Origin: Zunongwangia sp. HGR-M22
GTDB lineage: Bacteria > Bacteroidota > Bacteroidia > Flavobacteriales > Flavobacteriaceae
NCBI RefSeq assembly: GCF_027594425.1
Contig: NZ_CP115159.1
Location: forward strand, 3,371,001-3,435,000
DNA: 64,000 nt
Reading direction: 5' to 3'
Below, in pieces: positions 45,839-56,020 of the stretch. The position numbers and the translations under genes were made by a program. The stretch's first letter is position 1; the number at the start of each line of letters is the position of its first letter. The notes beneath the pieces were generated by a model that saw only the letters and a program-made list of their open reading frames with translations, was not told where the DNA came from and did not search any database.

Positions 45839-47353
45839 TTATTCTGAATCTTCAGCTTCGTCCATCGCACTAAAGGATTTGATGGCTTGATTTGGCTCCA
45901 TTACATTGTATCCATCCCAAAATTCAGCATTATATTTTTTGAATTTCTTATAATCAAACTGGTTATTTACTTCTACTGAAGCATAAGCCTCTTTATCCAT
46001 TTCCTCTTCATCATAAATAATCCACTGCCCTTTAGAAACATCACTTGCAACAATATCCATCTCTAGATCTAATTCTTTAAGACGTTTGTTCCAATACCAT
46101 TTTCCCTTTTTTACTAAAATCTTTAAAGGTCGGCTTACACCAAAAGTATTCCCAGAGCTACGCTCTACATATTTTAGATTGTATTTGTCGTTTTGATCTT
46201 TAGCAAAAATCATTTTCCCCTGAAAAACGTCTTTCTTATTACTTACTCCAAATAGTTTGAATTTCTTTAGTGGTTTTACGTTATCATAATCCAAACGGTA
46301 AAGTCCAAAATCTTCTGTACTTACAAACATTTTCCCTTTAAAGTCGGCACCGCGTTTTGGTTTAAAATTAATTACATAGGCGATATCGTTCCCGATCTGG
46401 GTATACCCTTCAACTTCAAATTCATATTTTCTTGATTTCTGAAAAACATCGAATGTAATATCATCCTTCCAAAACATTCCTTTTAGGCTAGCCAAAAGTT
46501 TTGACTGAATACCATTCGCTAAATTCTCATAAAGCTTAATACTATCTTTAGTCTTTTCTTCAGCAGTTTTTTCTTTAGGTTCTTCCGCTTCCTCCATTTC
46601 TTCAAGAAACTCTTCGCTATCCATTTTAAATCCTAACAATCCAGATTTAATTTTCACGTAAGTATCTTCGCCAAGATTATCTTTGATTATTTGCTCCATA
46701 CGCTCGCCAAGTTCTTCTACTCCCTGCTCGTTCGTTGGATTGTAAAGATTAGCAATTTTAATTACCTGAACTTTTTGATCCTCATAATTCCCGTAAAAAT
46801 CACCAAGATACTCCATGTAACTATCTACGTAACGCGGAATTTGAGTTAGAGCATTATTCACAAATTTCTGATCGATTTCTGGAATGGTACTTTCTTCCAC
46901 CTCCATATCCAAACGTTTGATATCATTGAAGTAAGAACTTCGATAAAAAAAACGCTTCTTTGCGTAATTAAAATTATAATTAGAATCGATATTCGCTAAA
47001 ACCTTCTCCAAAATTTCTTCACCGCTTAAGTCTTTATCAGAAAGGAAAACTTCTGTTAACGTAATTGAAGATGGTTTTATAAATAAGGTATCTTTTAATT
47101 CTGAAATTAGCATTTCGGTCTCCTCGTATCCTAAAGAAGAAACTTTTATTTTATTATTTTCTGAAATTCCTTCGGGTAGTACAAAAACGCCCTCGTCGTT
47201 GGTTAAAACTCCCTTGTTTTCTCCATACTGAATGGTCGCATAAGGAATAATTTCTTTGGTTTGTGCATCTGCAAGTACCGCAGAAATTTCGGTCTGCTGG
47301 CTAAAAACGGTTGCGGAAATAAATAAAAGTGCCTGAATAATTAATGTTCGCAT
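45839..47353 (-). CDS. Carboxypeptidase-regulatory-like domain protein, exported
   Basis: 504 residues. Signal peptide (about 1-18, ending VFSQ), CarboxypepD_reg-like domain (about 22-95; LADAQTKEIIPYATIQYGENKGVLTNDEG), then a long unknown region with a helical acidic stretch (about 255-275, EEMEEAEEPKEKTAEEKTKD) and beta-rich C-terminus. No catalytic motif is seen. Probably envelope-associated. Single gene with its own terminator. Confidence 0.85.
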   Translation of the reverse strand: MRTLIIQALLFISATVFSQQTEISAVLADAQTKEIIPYATIQYGENKGVLTNDEGVFVLPEGISENNKIKVSSLGYEETEMLISELKDTLFIKPSSITLTEVFLSDKDLSGEEILEKVLANIDSNYNFNYAKKRFFYRSSYFNDIKRLDMEVEESTIPEIDQKFVNNALTQIPRYVDSYMEYLGDFYGNYEDQKVQVIKIANLYNPTNEQGVEELGERMEQIIKDNLGEDTYVKIKSGLLGFKMDSEEFLEEMEEAEEPKEKTAEEKTKDSIKLYENLANGIQSKLLASLKGMFWKDDITFDVFQKSRKYEFEVEGYTQIGNDIAYVINFKPKRGADFKGKMFVSTEDFGLYRLDYDNVKPLKKFKLFGVSNKKDVFQGKMIFAKDQNDKYNLKYVERSSGNTFGVSRPLKILVKKGKWYWNKRLKELDLEMDIVASDVSKGQWIIYDEEEMDKEAYASVEVNNQFDYKKFKKYNAEFWDGYNVMEPNQAIKSFSAMDEAEDSE

Positions 47354-47531
47354 TTTGATGATGATTTGGTTAGATGACTCATTTTTAAATAGCTGACTAA
47401 AAAAGTATAACTAAACTTTTAGATTTATTAAATATAAAGTAATGGATTTATTTACCTAACGCATAATCATAAATAAATATTATAGAATATCTAACATTGC
47501 TTTAGGGCGCACTCTTCAGAATAATTGTAAT

Positions 47532-47553
47532 TTTAGGCAAACGAATGCCTAAA
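47532..47553 (+). promoter_or_regulatory. Hairpin in the leader of the 478-residue protein gene
   Basis: TTTAGGC (47532-47538) pairs perfectly with GCCTAAA (47547-47553), 10 nt before the ATG. Could affect initiation or be incidental. Confidence 0.3.
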
Positions 47554-47563
47554 GGTCTAATCT

Positions 47564-49000
47564 ATGCCAATTAATGTTCAGGGAGACAAGGAGTTTGATA
47601 AAATAACTTCTATTCAGAATAAAGCACTCCGCATTAATCTTAATGAAAATATTTACGGAACTTTTGCCGAAATCGGTGCCGGACAGGAAACAGTAAGAAA
47701 CTTTTTTAGAGCGCCAAACCCTTCTGGGACCATTGCAAAAACAATGAGTGCCTATGATAAGGATTTTAGTGATGCTATTTATGGTGCCGAACCTGCCAAA
47801 CGATATGTAACCGAACCTCGTCTTAAAGCCATGATGGCCTACGAAACCGGTCTTATCGAAAAACGGATATCACGATTAAAACATCCTAATAAACTCTTTT
47901 TTAGTTTTGCCAACACGGTTGCGACTATAGATTGGGCAAAAAAATACAAAGGCCATGGGTGGATAGGGATCAGATTTCAAACCAAGCCAAAGGAAGAGTA
48001 CAGTGAAATAATTCTACACGTGCAATTGCACGAAAACAAAGCTGCCCAACAACAAATAAGTCTAGGGATAATGGGGGTTAACCTTATTTATGCAGCCTAT
48101 TATCATCACGACGATCCCAAAGTTTTACTCAAGCGTTTATACGATCACCTAAGTGCTGATAAAATTGAAGTAGATACGATCAATTTTACAGGTCCTGCGT
48201 TTAAAGATGTTGATAATAGACTTATGAGTTTGCAATTGGTAAAAAACGGAATGACCGATGCGGTGATGTTCGCTCCATCTGGGAATAATGTTTTACCGGC
48301 AAATGTGCTTTACAAGAAAAATATTTTAACGCTACGCGGAAGTTTTAGACCGGTAACCAAAGTAAACATAAGTATGTACGAGAAGTCGCTGCGTATGTTT
48401 ATGGAGGATCATGACATACAACGTGCTGCGACAGAAGTTATATTTGAAATTACGCTTTTCAATCTAAAAGGTGAAGGCGACGAAATTGATGAACGAGATT
48501 TTCTAAATCGTGCTGACTTGCTTTGTGCTCTTGGCCATACGGTAATGATTTCTAATTTTCAGCAATACTATAAAGTAGTGAATTATTTTGCTCAATTTAC
48601 CTCAGAGCAAATTGGTCTTACCATGGGAGTTACTACTTTACAGGATATTTTTGATAATAAATACTATACTAATTTGAGTGGTGGAATTTTAGAAGCTTTT
48701 GGTTCTCTATTTGCCCGTAATGTAAATATCTATCTCTATCCATCCAGAGATGAGGAAACCGGCGAAATATACACTACTAAAAACCTGAGAGTAAACAATA
48801 ATACCAGAGGTTTATATAATTTCTTTAAGCAGAATGATCGTATTATCAACATTACAGATTACGATGAGGAAACTTTGGATATCAATTCCAGAAAAGTACA
48901 TGAGATGATTACTGAAGAAAAATCGGGTTGGGAAGATATGCTACCAGAAAAAGTAACCGATTTGATTAAAACTCAGCAAATGTTTAGAAAGAAAAATTAG
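47564..49000 (+). CDS. Large conserved cytoplasmic protein of unknown function
   Basis: 478 residues, no signal peptide or membrane helix. Its hallmark is NIYGTFAEIGAGQETVRNFF followed by SGTIAKTMSAYDKDFSDAIYG (about 28-73), and later FSFANTVATIDW and GWIGIRFQTKP. I recall the same pattern in proteins of widely separated bacteria. Some public labels (for example nicotinate-nucleotide adenylyltransferase) do not fit: no HxGH nucleotidyltransferase motif is seen here. Function unknown. Single gene, divergent from the carboxypeptidase-regulatory gene, with its own terminator. Confidence 0.85.
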   Translation: MPINVQGDKEFDKITSIQNKALRINLNENIYGTFAEIGAGQETVRNFFRAPNPSGTIAKTMSAYDKDFSDAIYGAEPAKRYVTEPRLKAMMAYETGLIEKRISRLKHPNKLFFSFANTVATIDWAKKYKGHGWIGIRFQTKPKEEYSEIILHVQLHENKAAQQQISLGIMGVNLIYAAYYHHDDPKVLLKRLYDHLSADKIEVDTINFTGPAFKDVDNRLMSLQLVKNGMTDAVMFAPSGNNVLPANVLYKKNILTLRGSFRPVTKVNISMYEKSLRMFMEDHDIQRAATEVIFEITLFNLKGEGDEIDERDFLNRADLLCALGHTVMISNFQQYYKVVNYFAQFTSEQIGLTMGVTTLQDIFDNKYYTNLSGGILEAFGSLFARNVNIYLYPSRDEETGEIYTTKNLRVNNNTRGLYNFFKQNDRIINITDYDEETLDINSRKVHEMITEEKSGWEDMLPEKVTDLIKTQQMFRKKN

Positions 49001-49011
49001 TGGCTAAAATT

Positions 49012-49040
49012 AAAAAATCCCGGAAAGACCGGGATTTTTT
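49012..49040. terminator. Bidirectional terminator
   Basis: AAAAAATCCCGG (49012-49023) pairs with CCGGGATTTTTT (49029-49040) around a 5-nt loop. Confidence 0.92.
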
Positions 49041-49058
49041 AATTGACTTTATAGGTTT

Positions 49059-51008
49059 CTAATTTTGATAGAAAGACTCAGCTGGCCAGCTATCATTAGA
49101 ATAATCTACATCTGGTAAAATTTTATCTGGATCTATTTCGATACTTTTTGGAGCTTTATCTGTATCTACTAAGTGACTCCAACTATCGCCACGTTGCCAT
49201 ATTTCTACAGGAAGTGTTAGCATTTCTGAAGATCCATCCTGATAAGTAATTTTCATTTTTACAGGCATAGGCACTTCACCTTTATTAGCAACAGTAATAA
49301 TAAAACCTTTGCCGTTTCTATTTTGTTTTACGCCTTCTATAGCAAGATCGATATTACCCGTTCCGTAGAACCAGCTTCCGAAGAACCAAGATAAATTCTC
49401 CCCGGCTACATTCTCCATGTGATTAAAGAAATCTTTAGGCTGCGGATGCTTAAAAGCCCAGGTTTTAATATACGATTTAAACGCGTTATCAAATCTTTCG
49501 TGACCTAAGATGTATTCTCTAAGCATTAATAGACCTATACCTGGTTTATAATAGGCCGTCATTCCAAGATTTCTTAAGTTAGTAACGTCTGGATATGTAT
49601 CAATACCTTCTCTAGTTTCAGACTTAAACCACCCGGTAAGATTTCTAGTTTTATCTAGACTTGCAGGATATTCACCAAAATCTTTGGTACTATAATAGTT
49701 TATAAAGGTATTGAAACCTTCATCCATCCAGGCATATCTTCTTTCATTAGATCCCACAATCATAGGAAACCAGTTATGTCCAAATTCGTGATCTGTAACA
49801 CCCCATAGTGAAGCGCCCTTACTTTTCCATCCACAAAAATTAAGACCAGGATATTCCATCCCGCCAATTTCAGCAGCTACATTCGTTGCAACTGGCCAAG
49901 GAAATTCATACCATTTATTAGAATAATGCTCTATAGACTGCTTACTATATTCTGTAGATCTTCCCCAGGCATCATTACCTGCACTTTCTTTTGGATAAAC
50001 CGACTGAGCTAAAATATCTTTCCCGCTTGGCAAATCAATTTTAGCAGCATCCCATATAAATGCTCTTGAGGAAGCAAAGGCGATATCATGAGAGTTTTCC
50101 ATTTTAAAATGCCAGGTAAGCGTTCCATCCTGCTTTGCTCTTAGCGAAGCGTCATTAATCTCATCTTCACCAATAATGGTTACGGTCTCATCACTCTTTC
50201 TTGCTTTATCTAATCGATTTCTTAATTTTGAAGAAAGGACTTTTCTTTCATTCACCAATTCACCAGAACCAACTACGATATGATCCCAGGGTGCGGTAAT
50301 TTCATAATCAAAATCTCCGTATTCAAGATAAAATTCTCCTGCACCAAGATAAGGTTCTACATTCCACCCTTCGATATCATCATACACAGCGGTACGAGGA
50401 TACCATTGCGCCATTGCGTAAATCGTACCATCTTCTACATCTAATCTTCCCATACGATCCATACCCTTAACTGGTATATTGTAGGTAAAGTTCATAGAAA
50501 CTGTAGCAGTTCCTCCATTTGCTTTTATTGGCTTATCAAACCAAACCTGCATTCTGGTATCATTAATTAGATGCTTAGAAGAAGTACTTCTACCTGTTTT
50601 AGCTTCCAGATTAGAAATCTCGTAACCTCCATCTACATCCCCATTATAGCGGTTTCCACCTATTGGAGTAGTTAAAGTTCCTCTAGAATTTTCGGTAAAA
50701 CGATTTTGCTCGAGATATAACCAGATAAAAGGTAATTCGTCTGGACTATTGTTAGTGTAAGAAAGCGTAATTTCTCCGCTTAAGGTATGTGCCTTATCAT
50801 CTAGCGTTGCCTTTATTTCATAATCTGCTTCGTTTTGCCAATAGTCTGGCCCAGGTACACCTGAAGCTGAACGGTAAGAGTTACCGCTACGATCCATAAA
50901 TTCATCAAAATCTTGCTGATTGTTCTCTGCCGCTTCCTGCGCTTGAGACACAAAGCTAAAAGCTCCTGTAAACGCCAAAGCTAGAACAGCCTTTGAAAAA
51001 TATTTCAT
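49059..51008 (-). CDS. M1-family metallopeptidase (aminopeptidase-type), exported
   Basis: 649 residues with a signal peptide (about 1-23, ending SQAQ). The N-terminal domain is beta-rich. The zinc site HEFGHNW with the third ligand Glu 18 residues on (AWMDEGFN) is clear (about 405-435), and EIGGMEYPGLNF replaces the usual GAMEN exopeptidase loop. Likely removes N-terminal residues from peptides in the periplasm or outside. Single gene. Confidence 0.93.
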   Translation of the reverse strand: MKYFSKAVLALAFTGAFSFVSQAQEAAENNQQDFDEFMDRSGNSYRSASGVPGPDYWQNEADYEIKATLDDKAHTLSGEITLSYTNNSPDELPFIWLYLEQNRFTENSRGTLTTPIGGNRYNGDVDGGYEISNLEAKTGRSTSSKHLINDTRMQVWFDKPIKANGGTATVSMNFTYNIPVKGMDRMGRLDVEDGTIYAMAQWYPRTAVYDDIEGWNVEPYLGAGEFYLEYGDFDYEITAPWDHIVVGSGELVNERKVLSSKLRNRLDKARKSDETVTIIGEDEINDASLRAKQDGTLTWHFKMENSHDIAFASSRAFIWDAAKIDLPSGKDILAQSVYPKESAGNDAWGRSTEYSKQSIEHYSNKWYEFPWPVATNVAAEIGGMEYPGLNFCGWKSKGASLWGVTDHEFGHNWFPMIVGSNERRYAWMDEGFNTFINYYSTKDFGEYPASLDKTRNLTGWFKSETREGIDTYPDVTNLRNLGMTAYYKPGIGLLMLREYILGHERFDNAFKSYIKTWAFKHPQPKDFFNHMENVAGENLSWFFGSWFYGTGNIDLAIEGVKQNRNGKGFIITVANKGEVPMPVKMKITYQDGSSEMLTLPVEIWQRGDSWSHLVDTDKAPKSIEIDPDKILPDVDYSNDSWPAESFYQN

Positions 51009-51183
51009 TTTACTAATTTTTATTTAATGACCGCTAATTTAAAGAAAGTATGAAGAAATCATGAACTAATAGATATGCAAAATCTTTTTAATAAATCGAT
51101 TTATCAAATTATAGATATAGGCATTTATTTTTATAGAAAAATACGCAACGACTAGATATCTCTTCTGAATTCGGAAATTCTAA

Positions 51184-51642
51184 TTATATTATATTCTTAG
51201 CACTACGATCGTACATTATAATACTACCGGCTACTGAAACATTGAGGCTTAAGGTCGATTTAAATTTCACCAGAAAATGTGATTTTTCAATGGCTTGTTT
51301 CGAAAGCCCATGATCCTCTGCTCCCAAAAGATAAACGCATCGGCGGGGATGTTCAAAACTTTCTAAAGGTTCCGCTTTTTCATCTAATTCTACGCCTACA
51401 AGCATAGCGCCTTTAGGCAAGTGCGCATAAAAATCTTCAAAACTATCGTAATGAAAATACGGCATTGCACCTACGGCCTTATGGGTATCGCACGCCTGTT
51501 TTGCATATCTATTACCAATGGTAAAAATAAAACTAGCTCCCATATTTTGGGCAGAACGCCATAAAACCCCCAAGTTTTCTGGAGTTTTTCCATTTTGAAT
51601 TCCTATACCAAAAAAACCTTGTTGCAGATTATCCACTTTCAT
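51184..51642 (-). CDS. Small SpoU/TrmH-family RNA methyltransferase
   Basis: 152 residues. Motifs ENLGVLWRSAQNMGA (about 22-36), LLGAEDHGLS (about 104-113) and KFKSTLSLNVSVAGSIIMYD (about 126-145) are the SPOUT knot, but the central Arg/Glu/Asn residues vary from the 12.7-kb enzyme (GAEDHGL in place of GNEVKGV). Probably a tRNA or rRNA 2'-O-methyltransferase; target unknown. Single gene. Confidence 0.87.
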   Translation of the reverse strand: MKVDNLQQGFFGIGIQNGKTPENLGVLWRSAQNMGASFIFTIGNRYAKQACDTHKAVGAMPYFHYDSFEDFYAHLPKGAMLVGVELDEKAEPLESFEHPRRCVYLLGAEDHGLSKQAIEKSHFLVKFKSTLSLNVSVAGSIIMYDRSAKNII

Positions 51643-51773
51643 GGATGCAAGATATTATTTTAGGCTGAAATCTGAAATGGAAACATTTTAGAGATGCCAA
51701 GTTTGTAGAATTACTGAACTAATATTTGACCGCTATTTCTGCTAAAATCCGAACAAGATTTGAAGTATTTCAG

Positions 51774-52214
51774 CTACTTCTTTTTCTCAAAACGGGTAAG
51801 AAAATTTTTAATAAGCAATTGCATGCTTCCTAATTCTTCTACGGGAGTATTGAGCACTCTGGATAAGGAAAAGGGAATCCTTTTTGCTTTTGCTTTTAAA
51901 GCTTTTCCCGTTTCAGTAATACTGATTTCATCCTCTAAAGAATCCAACTGATCATTCTGAAGCGATACAAAGTTTTTTTGTTGAAGTCCTTTTAGAATAG
52001 GCATCAAGCTTTCTTTATTTAAATAAAGCTGCCTTCTAATTTGACCAATATTGACCTTATCCTTTTCCCATAACATCAGCATCACCATATATTCAGAGTA
52101 ACTAAGCTGAAGTTTGGCAAGAACAGGCTGATAAAGACGAGATATGATTCTTGTAGAACCATAAACAGGAAAACACAATTGCTCGTTTAAACTGAGGGTA
52201 GATTTAGTTGTCAT
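51774..52214 (-). CDS. MarR/OhrR-family peroxide-sensing regulator
   Basis: 146 residues. Starts SLNEQLCFPVYG with Cys14 at the position of the redox-active Cys15 of OhrR. The winged helix spans about 45-105 (LSYSEYMVMLMLWEKDKVNIGQI, SLMPILKGLQQKNFV). Lies after gpx with a 4-bp ATGA overlap, so it is co-transcribed with a peroxidase gene. Expected to repress it until oxidised (inference). Only one cysteine is present, so a 1-Cys mechanism is likely. Confidence 0.85.
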   Translation of the reverse strand: MTTKSTLSLNEQLCFPVYGSTRIISRLYQPVLAKLQLSYSEYMVMLMLWEKDKVNIGQIRRQLYLNKESLMPILKGLQQKNFVSLQNDQLDSLEDEISITETGKALKAKAKRIPFSLSRVLNTPVEELGSMQLLIKNFLTRFEKKK

Positions 52215-52696
52215 TTTGCGTTATTTAGGAGTTGTTTTATATCCTTTTCTATTTTTGCGGGTGAAGTTGTTGGCGCATATCTTTTGTAAGGTTCTCCGTT
52301 GGGTGCAATTAAGAATTTAGTAAAATTCCACTTAATTCTTTTCCCTAATGTTCCTGGCAAAGACTGCTTTAAGTATTTAAATATAGGATACGTATTACTT
52401 CCGTTAACATCGATCTTCTGTGTTAAAAGAAAAGTAACTCCGTGATTTATTTTACAGGCTTCCTCCATCGATTCGTTGGTCTCTGGTTCCTGTCCTGCAA
52501 ATTGATTACATGGGAAACCAAGCACTACCAACCCATCTTCTTTATAATCTTGATGTAATTTTTCTAAACCTTCAAATTGTGGCGCCAAACCACACTTGGT
52601 TGCTGTATTTACGATCAAAATTGGTTGATTTTTAAAAGCTTCAAGCTGAAGCTTTTTACCATTGGCAGTACTTACTTCAAAGTCATAGATTTTCAT
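52211..52696 (-). CDS. Glutathione peroxidase-family thiol peroxidase
   Basis: 161 residues. Catalytic Cys35 in NTATKCGLAPQF, a second Cys in GFPCNQF (Cys63), and the WNFTKFLI Trp-Asn pair of the Gpx active site. No selenocysteine codon. Most bacterial Gpx of this type use thioredoxin rather than glutathione. Overlaps ohrR by 4 bp. Confidence 0.92.
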   Translation of the reverse strand: MKIYDFEVSTANGKKLQLEAFKNQPILIVNTATKCGLAPQFEGLEKLHQDYKEDGLVVLGFPCNQFAGQEPETNESMEEACKINHGVTFLLTQKIDVNGSNTYPIFKYLKQSLPGTLGKRIKWNFTKFLIAPNGEPYKRYAPTTSPAKIEKDIKQLLNNAK

Positions 52697-52885
52697 AGCA
52701 ATAACTTTCCCATTTATTTTCCTAAATCAAATTTCTGCATTTCCCCCGTCAATTTACAACAATCCTCATAAATTAATTTTATGAGGATATTATATTTTTC
52801 ATACTTAAGGATAAAATAAATTGCGACTTCAATTCCGAAGCAAAAATTAGTTTATTTAACTATGCAAAAATCTTTAAATTATTAA

Positions 52886-53671
52886 CTAAAATAAATTAAA
52901 TGCAACCTGTATCGCGCCATAATCTTGCACAGGATTCCAACTTGCTGTTGCTGAAACCGGGAGCGTAAACTTGTCAAAAACATTTAGATCTCGATTGTAA
53001 ATCACTCCAATATTGGTAATTCCTGCTTCATCTCCATAAAAATGTGCGTCTTGTGGAGCAAAAGACCAGGATCCACCTACAAGACCTGATAAAGACCAGT
53101 CTTTTTCATCTAATATTACATAACTAGCTTCTACATAATTAGAAAATGCATTTCGCAATTGACCATTATCATTTACATAAGTGTCCCTTCCCTGCACTAT
53201 CGTACTCCATGATAATTTTAAAGGAATTTTTTGAAATTGATATCCTAAAATAACATCTATAAAATGTGAAGTTTCACTACGGTCGTAATCAAAAATCTTA
53301 GCATCTGGATAATCGCTGTAATTATTAATATCCCAAATAGCCAAAGACCAACCATTATGCATAAAAGTTATGTAGTAATCAAATTCGGTATAATCGCCAT
53401 TGAAACCTCTACCGCCCCAAAGTCCTGCTTTAAAGAATCCGTTTTTAGAAGTATAGTTGATATCTGCCGCCGTCATTGGCGCATCGGTAACATGCAGCCC
53501 TTTCCAAAGGTGCATGTTTTTAAGCTGAAGATTAAAATGAAATAATTTGGTATCATTTTCAACTTCATCTTCATTTCGCTCCTCTACGATATTTTCATCA
53601 CTAACCTGAGCGAAAGAAATATTACCCGCCAACAAGAAAGTTAGCAGAAAAATAGCATGTATATTTTTCAT
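52886..53671 (-). CDS. Exported beta-rich protein, probably outer membrane, in the glycerol operon
   Basis: 261 residues with signal peptide (about 1-21, ending SFAQ). Regular alternating strands (FFKAGLWGGRGFNGDYTEFDYYITFMHN, SHFIDVILGYQFQKIPLKLSWS) and a C-terminal Phe (VAFNLF) fit a 10- to 12-strand barrel. I do not recognise a named family. It is 4 bp from glpF, so it is the last gene of the glycerol transcript and could be its outer-membrane channel (inference). Confidence 0.8.
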   Translation of the reverse strand: MKNIHAIFLLTFLLAGNISFAQVSDENIVEERNEDEVENDTKLFHFNLQLKNMHLWKGLHVTDAPMTAADINYTSKNGFFKAGLWGGRGFNGDYTEFDYYITFMHNGWSLAIWDINNYSDYPDAKIFDYDRSETSHFIDVILGYQFQKIPLKLSWSTIVQGRDTYVNDNGQLRNAFSNYVEASYVILDEKDWSLSGLVGGSWSFAPQDAHFYGDEAGITNIGVIYNRDLNVFDKFTLPVSATASWNPVQDYGAIQVAFNLF

Positions 53672-53675
53672 AAAA

Positions 53676-54416
53676 TTACTTTCCTAAAATTAAAAATAGA
53701 ATTGCAGCAATGGCGGCTCCAATAATTGGTCCCACAATTGGAATCCAGGCGTACGACCAATTGCTATCGGTTTTTCCTTTAATCGGTAAAAGGGCATGTA
53801 CAATTCTTGGTCCCAAATCACGCGCTGGATTAATTGCGTAACCTGTAGTCCCTCCAAGAGAAAGGCCAATTCCCCAAACCATAAATGCTACAGGGATGGC
53901 CCCAATAGCTCCCAAACCAACTTTAGTTGTCCCCCCAGACTCTGTCTCGAAAGATGCATCTGCAAAATAAAACACGGCGATAACGAGAACGAAGGTTCCC
54001 AAAATCTCACTCATTAAATTTCTAAAATTGTTAGGGATTGCTGGATCTGTACAAAAGACGGCTCTCTTTAACCCAGCATCCTCGGTAGCATCAAAATGGT
54101 CTTTATACATTACATATACTAACGAAGAACCAATCATGGCGCCTATAAATTCTCCTGCTAAATAGGTAGGCACATCTGCCCATGGGAAAAGTCCCCCAAT
54201 GGCCAAGCCTAAAGTAACTGCTGGATTTAAGTGCGCACCACTGTAGGGACCTGCGACCACAACACCGGCAAAAACTGCTAATCCCCATGCGGTAGAGATA
54301 CTTACCCAACCTCCGCCATTACCTTTGGTTCCGTTTAAAATATCATTCGCTACTACTCCGCCCCCCAATAAAATTAGTAATCCTGTGCCTAAAATTTCGG
54401 CTATAAAAGGTGTCAT
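53676..54416 (-). CDS. glpF: Glycerol uptake facilitator (aquaglyceroporin)
   Basis: 246 residues, six helices and two half-helices. NPA boxes HLNPAVTLG (64-66) and INPARDLG (196-198), the second followed by Asp200 as in GlpF rather than water-only AqpZ. Allows glycerol diffusion through the inner membrane. 15 bp after glpK. Confidence 0.95.
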   Translation of the reverse strand: MTPFIAEILGTGLLILLGGGVVANDILNGTKGNGGGWVSISTAWGLAVFAGVVVAGPYSGAHLNPAVTLGLAIGGLFPWADVPTYLAGEFIGAMIGSSLVYVMYKDHFDATEDAGLKRAVFCTDPAIPNNFRNLMSEILGTFVLVIAVFYFADASFETESGGTTKVGLGAIGAIPVAFMVWGIGLSLGGTTGYAINPARDLGPRIVHALLPIKGKTDSNWSYAWIPIVGPIIGAAIAAILFLILGK

Positions 54417-54431
54417 AAATGCTATTTTAAT

Positions 54432-55925
54432 TTAAAGTTTTGTCCATTCTTGTAAAGCATTTACTGCTCTATACCATCCATCGATACCGTCTTTTACAGC
54501 ATTCTGATCTTCGGTAGGATGAAATTCTTTATCAATCTTCCAAATTTCTTCAATTTCTTCCATGCTATCCCAATACCCAACAGCAAGACCTGCTAAATAA
54601 GCAGCACCTAAAGCAGTAGTTTCAGTTACTTCGGGACGTACTGTTTCCGTATTCAAAACATCGCTCTGAAATTGCATCAACATATCGTTTACCGATGCTC
54701 CTCCATCTACACGTAATTGCTTGATATCAATCCCGCTATCAGCTTGCATTGCTTTAAGAATATCCATGGTTTGGTAGGCTATCGCTTCCAGGGAAGCTCT
54801 TGCTATATGTGCATCTGTAGTTCCTCTGGTAATCCCGAACATTGTTCCTTTGGCTTTTTGGTTCCAGTGAGGTGCTCCTAATCCAGAGAATGCAGGAATA
54901 AAATATACCCCATCGGTAGTGTCTACAGAGCTTGCAAGCTTTTCTACATCTGCAGATTTCTTAATCACACCTAAACCATCTCTAAGCCACTGTACCACAG
55001 CCCCAGCAATAAAAATTGAACCTTCTAAACAGTACTCTGTTTTCCCATTAATTCTCCAGGCTACAGATGTAAGAAGATTATTTTCTGAAACGATTGGCTC
55101 TTCACCAATGTTCATTAACATGAAACATCCAGTCCCGTAGGTATTTTTCACCATTCCTTTTTTGGTACACATTTGTCCAAATAAAGCAGCCATCTGGTCT
55201 CCTGCAATTCCTGCGATTGGAATTTTAGATGCAAAAACGGTGGTTTTGGTATGCCCGTATATTTCGCTGGAATCTTTTACTTCTGGCAACATACTTTTAG
55301 GAATGTCGAAAATCTCTAAAAGTTCATCATCCCATTCCATCGTATTGATGTTGAAGAACAAGGTACGACAAGCATTAGTTACATCGGTTATATGCAATTC
55401 TCCTTTAGTGAAATTCCAGATTAACCAAGTATCTATAGTCCCCATAATAAGATCACCGGCCTCAGCTTTTTCTCTAGCTCCATCGACGTTATCAAGAATC
55501 CATTTTACTTTGGTACCCGAAAAATAAGAATCAATCACCAAGCCTGTTTTTTTCTTAATTATTTCAGCAGTGCCATCTTCCTTTAGTTCGTCGCAATAAT
55601 CCGAAGTTCGCTTATCTTGCCAAACAATAGCATTATATACCGGATCACCGGTTTTTTTATCCCAAACTACAACGGTTTCGCGTTGATTTGTAATACCAAT
55701 CCCAGCGATGTTGTTCCCGTTCATTCCGTGTTTAGTGGTAGCTTCAGCAGCTACACCTGCTTGCGTTGACCAAATTTCCCTGGCATCGTGTTCTACCCAT
55801 CCTGGTTGAGGAAAATGCTGCGTAAATTCTTTTTGCGCAACAGAAACAATTTTGCCTTTCTTATCAAAAAGGATTGCGCGAGAACTTGTAGTTCCTTGAT
55901 CCAATGCTAACATGTACTGATCCAT
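54432..55925 (-). CDS. glpK: Glycerol kinase
   Basis: 497 residues. FGGY kinase: [12 protein letters not shown] (9-20), [22 protein letters not shown] (about 160-171), and AGLAVGYW near the C-terminus. Phosphorylates glycerol to sn-glycerol 3-phosphate, trapping it in the cell. Follows glpD by 95 bp; that spacer holds a perfect hairpin. Confidence 0.98.
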   Translation of the reverse strand: MDQYMLALDQGTTSSRAILFDKKGKIVSVAQKEFTQHFPQPGWVEHDAREIWSTQAGVAAEATTKHGMNGNNIAGIGITNQRETVVVWDKKTGDPVYNAIVWQDKRTSDYCDELKEDGTAEIIKKKTGLVIDSYFSGTKVKWILDNVDGAREKAEAGDLIMGTIDTWLIWNFTKGELHITDVTNACRTLFFNINTMEWDDELLEIFDIPKSMLPEVKDSSEIYGHTKTTVFASKIPIAGIAGDQMAALFGQMCTKKGMVKNTYGTGCFMLMNIGEEPIVSENNLLTSVAWRINGKTEYCLEGSIFIAGAVVQWLRDGLGVIKKSADVEKLASSVDTTDGVYFIPAFSGLGAPHWNQKAKGTMFGITRGTTDAHIARASLEAIAYQTMDILKAMQADSGIDIKQLRVDGGASVNDMLMQFQSDVLNTETVRPEVTETTALGAAYLAGLAVGYWDSMEEIEEIWKIDKEFHPTEDQNAVKDGIDGWYRAVNALQEWTKL

Positions 55926-55947
55926 AATCGCTTTATAATTTAGTAGA

Positions 55948-55967
55948 GTTGCATTTAGAAATGCAAC
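55948..55967 (-). promoter_or_regulatory. Intercistronic hairpin between glpD and glpK
   Basis: GTTGCAT (55948-55954) pairs with ATGCAAC (55961-55967). No U-run follows; a second weaker stem lies at 55972-55995. Probably an RNA processing or stability element, not a terminator. Confidence 0.35.
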
Positions 55968-56020
55968 CCTAAGCCCTCAATATAAACTGAAGGCTGTTTG
56001 GTTAATAAATTGGTTAAATT

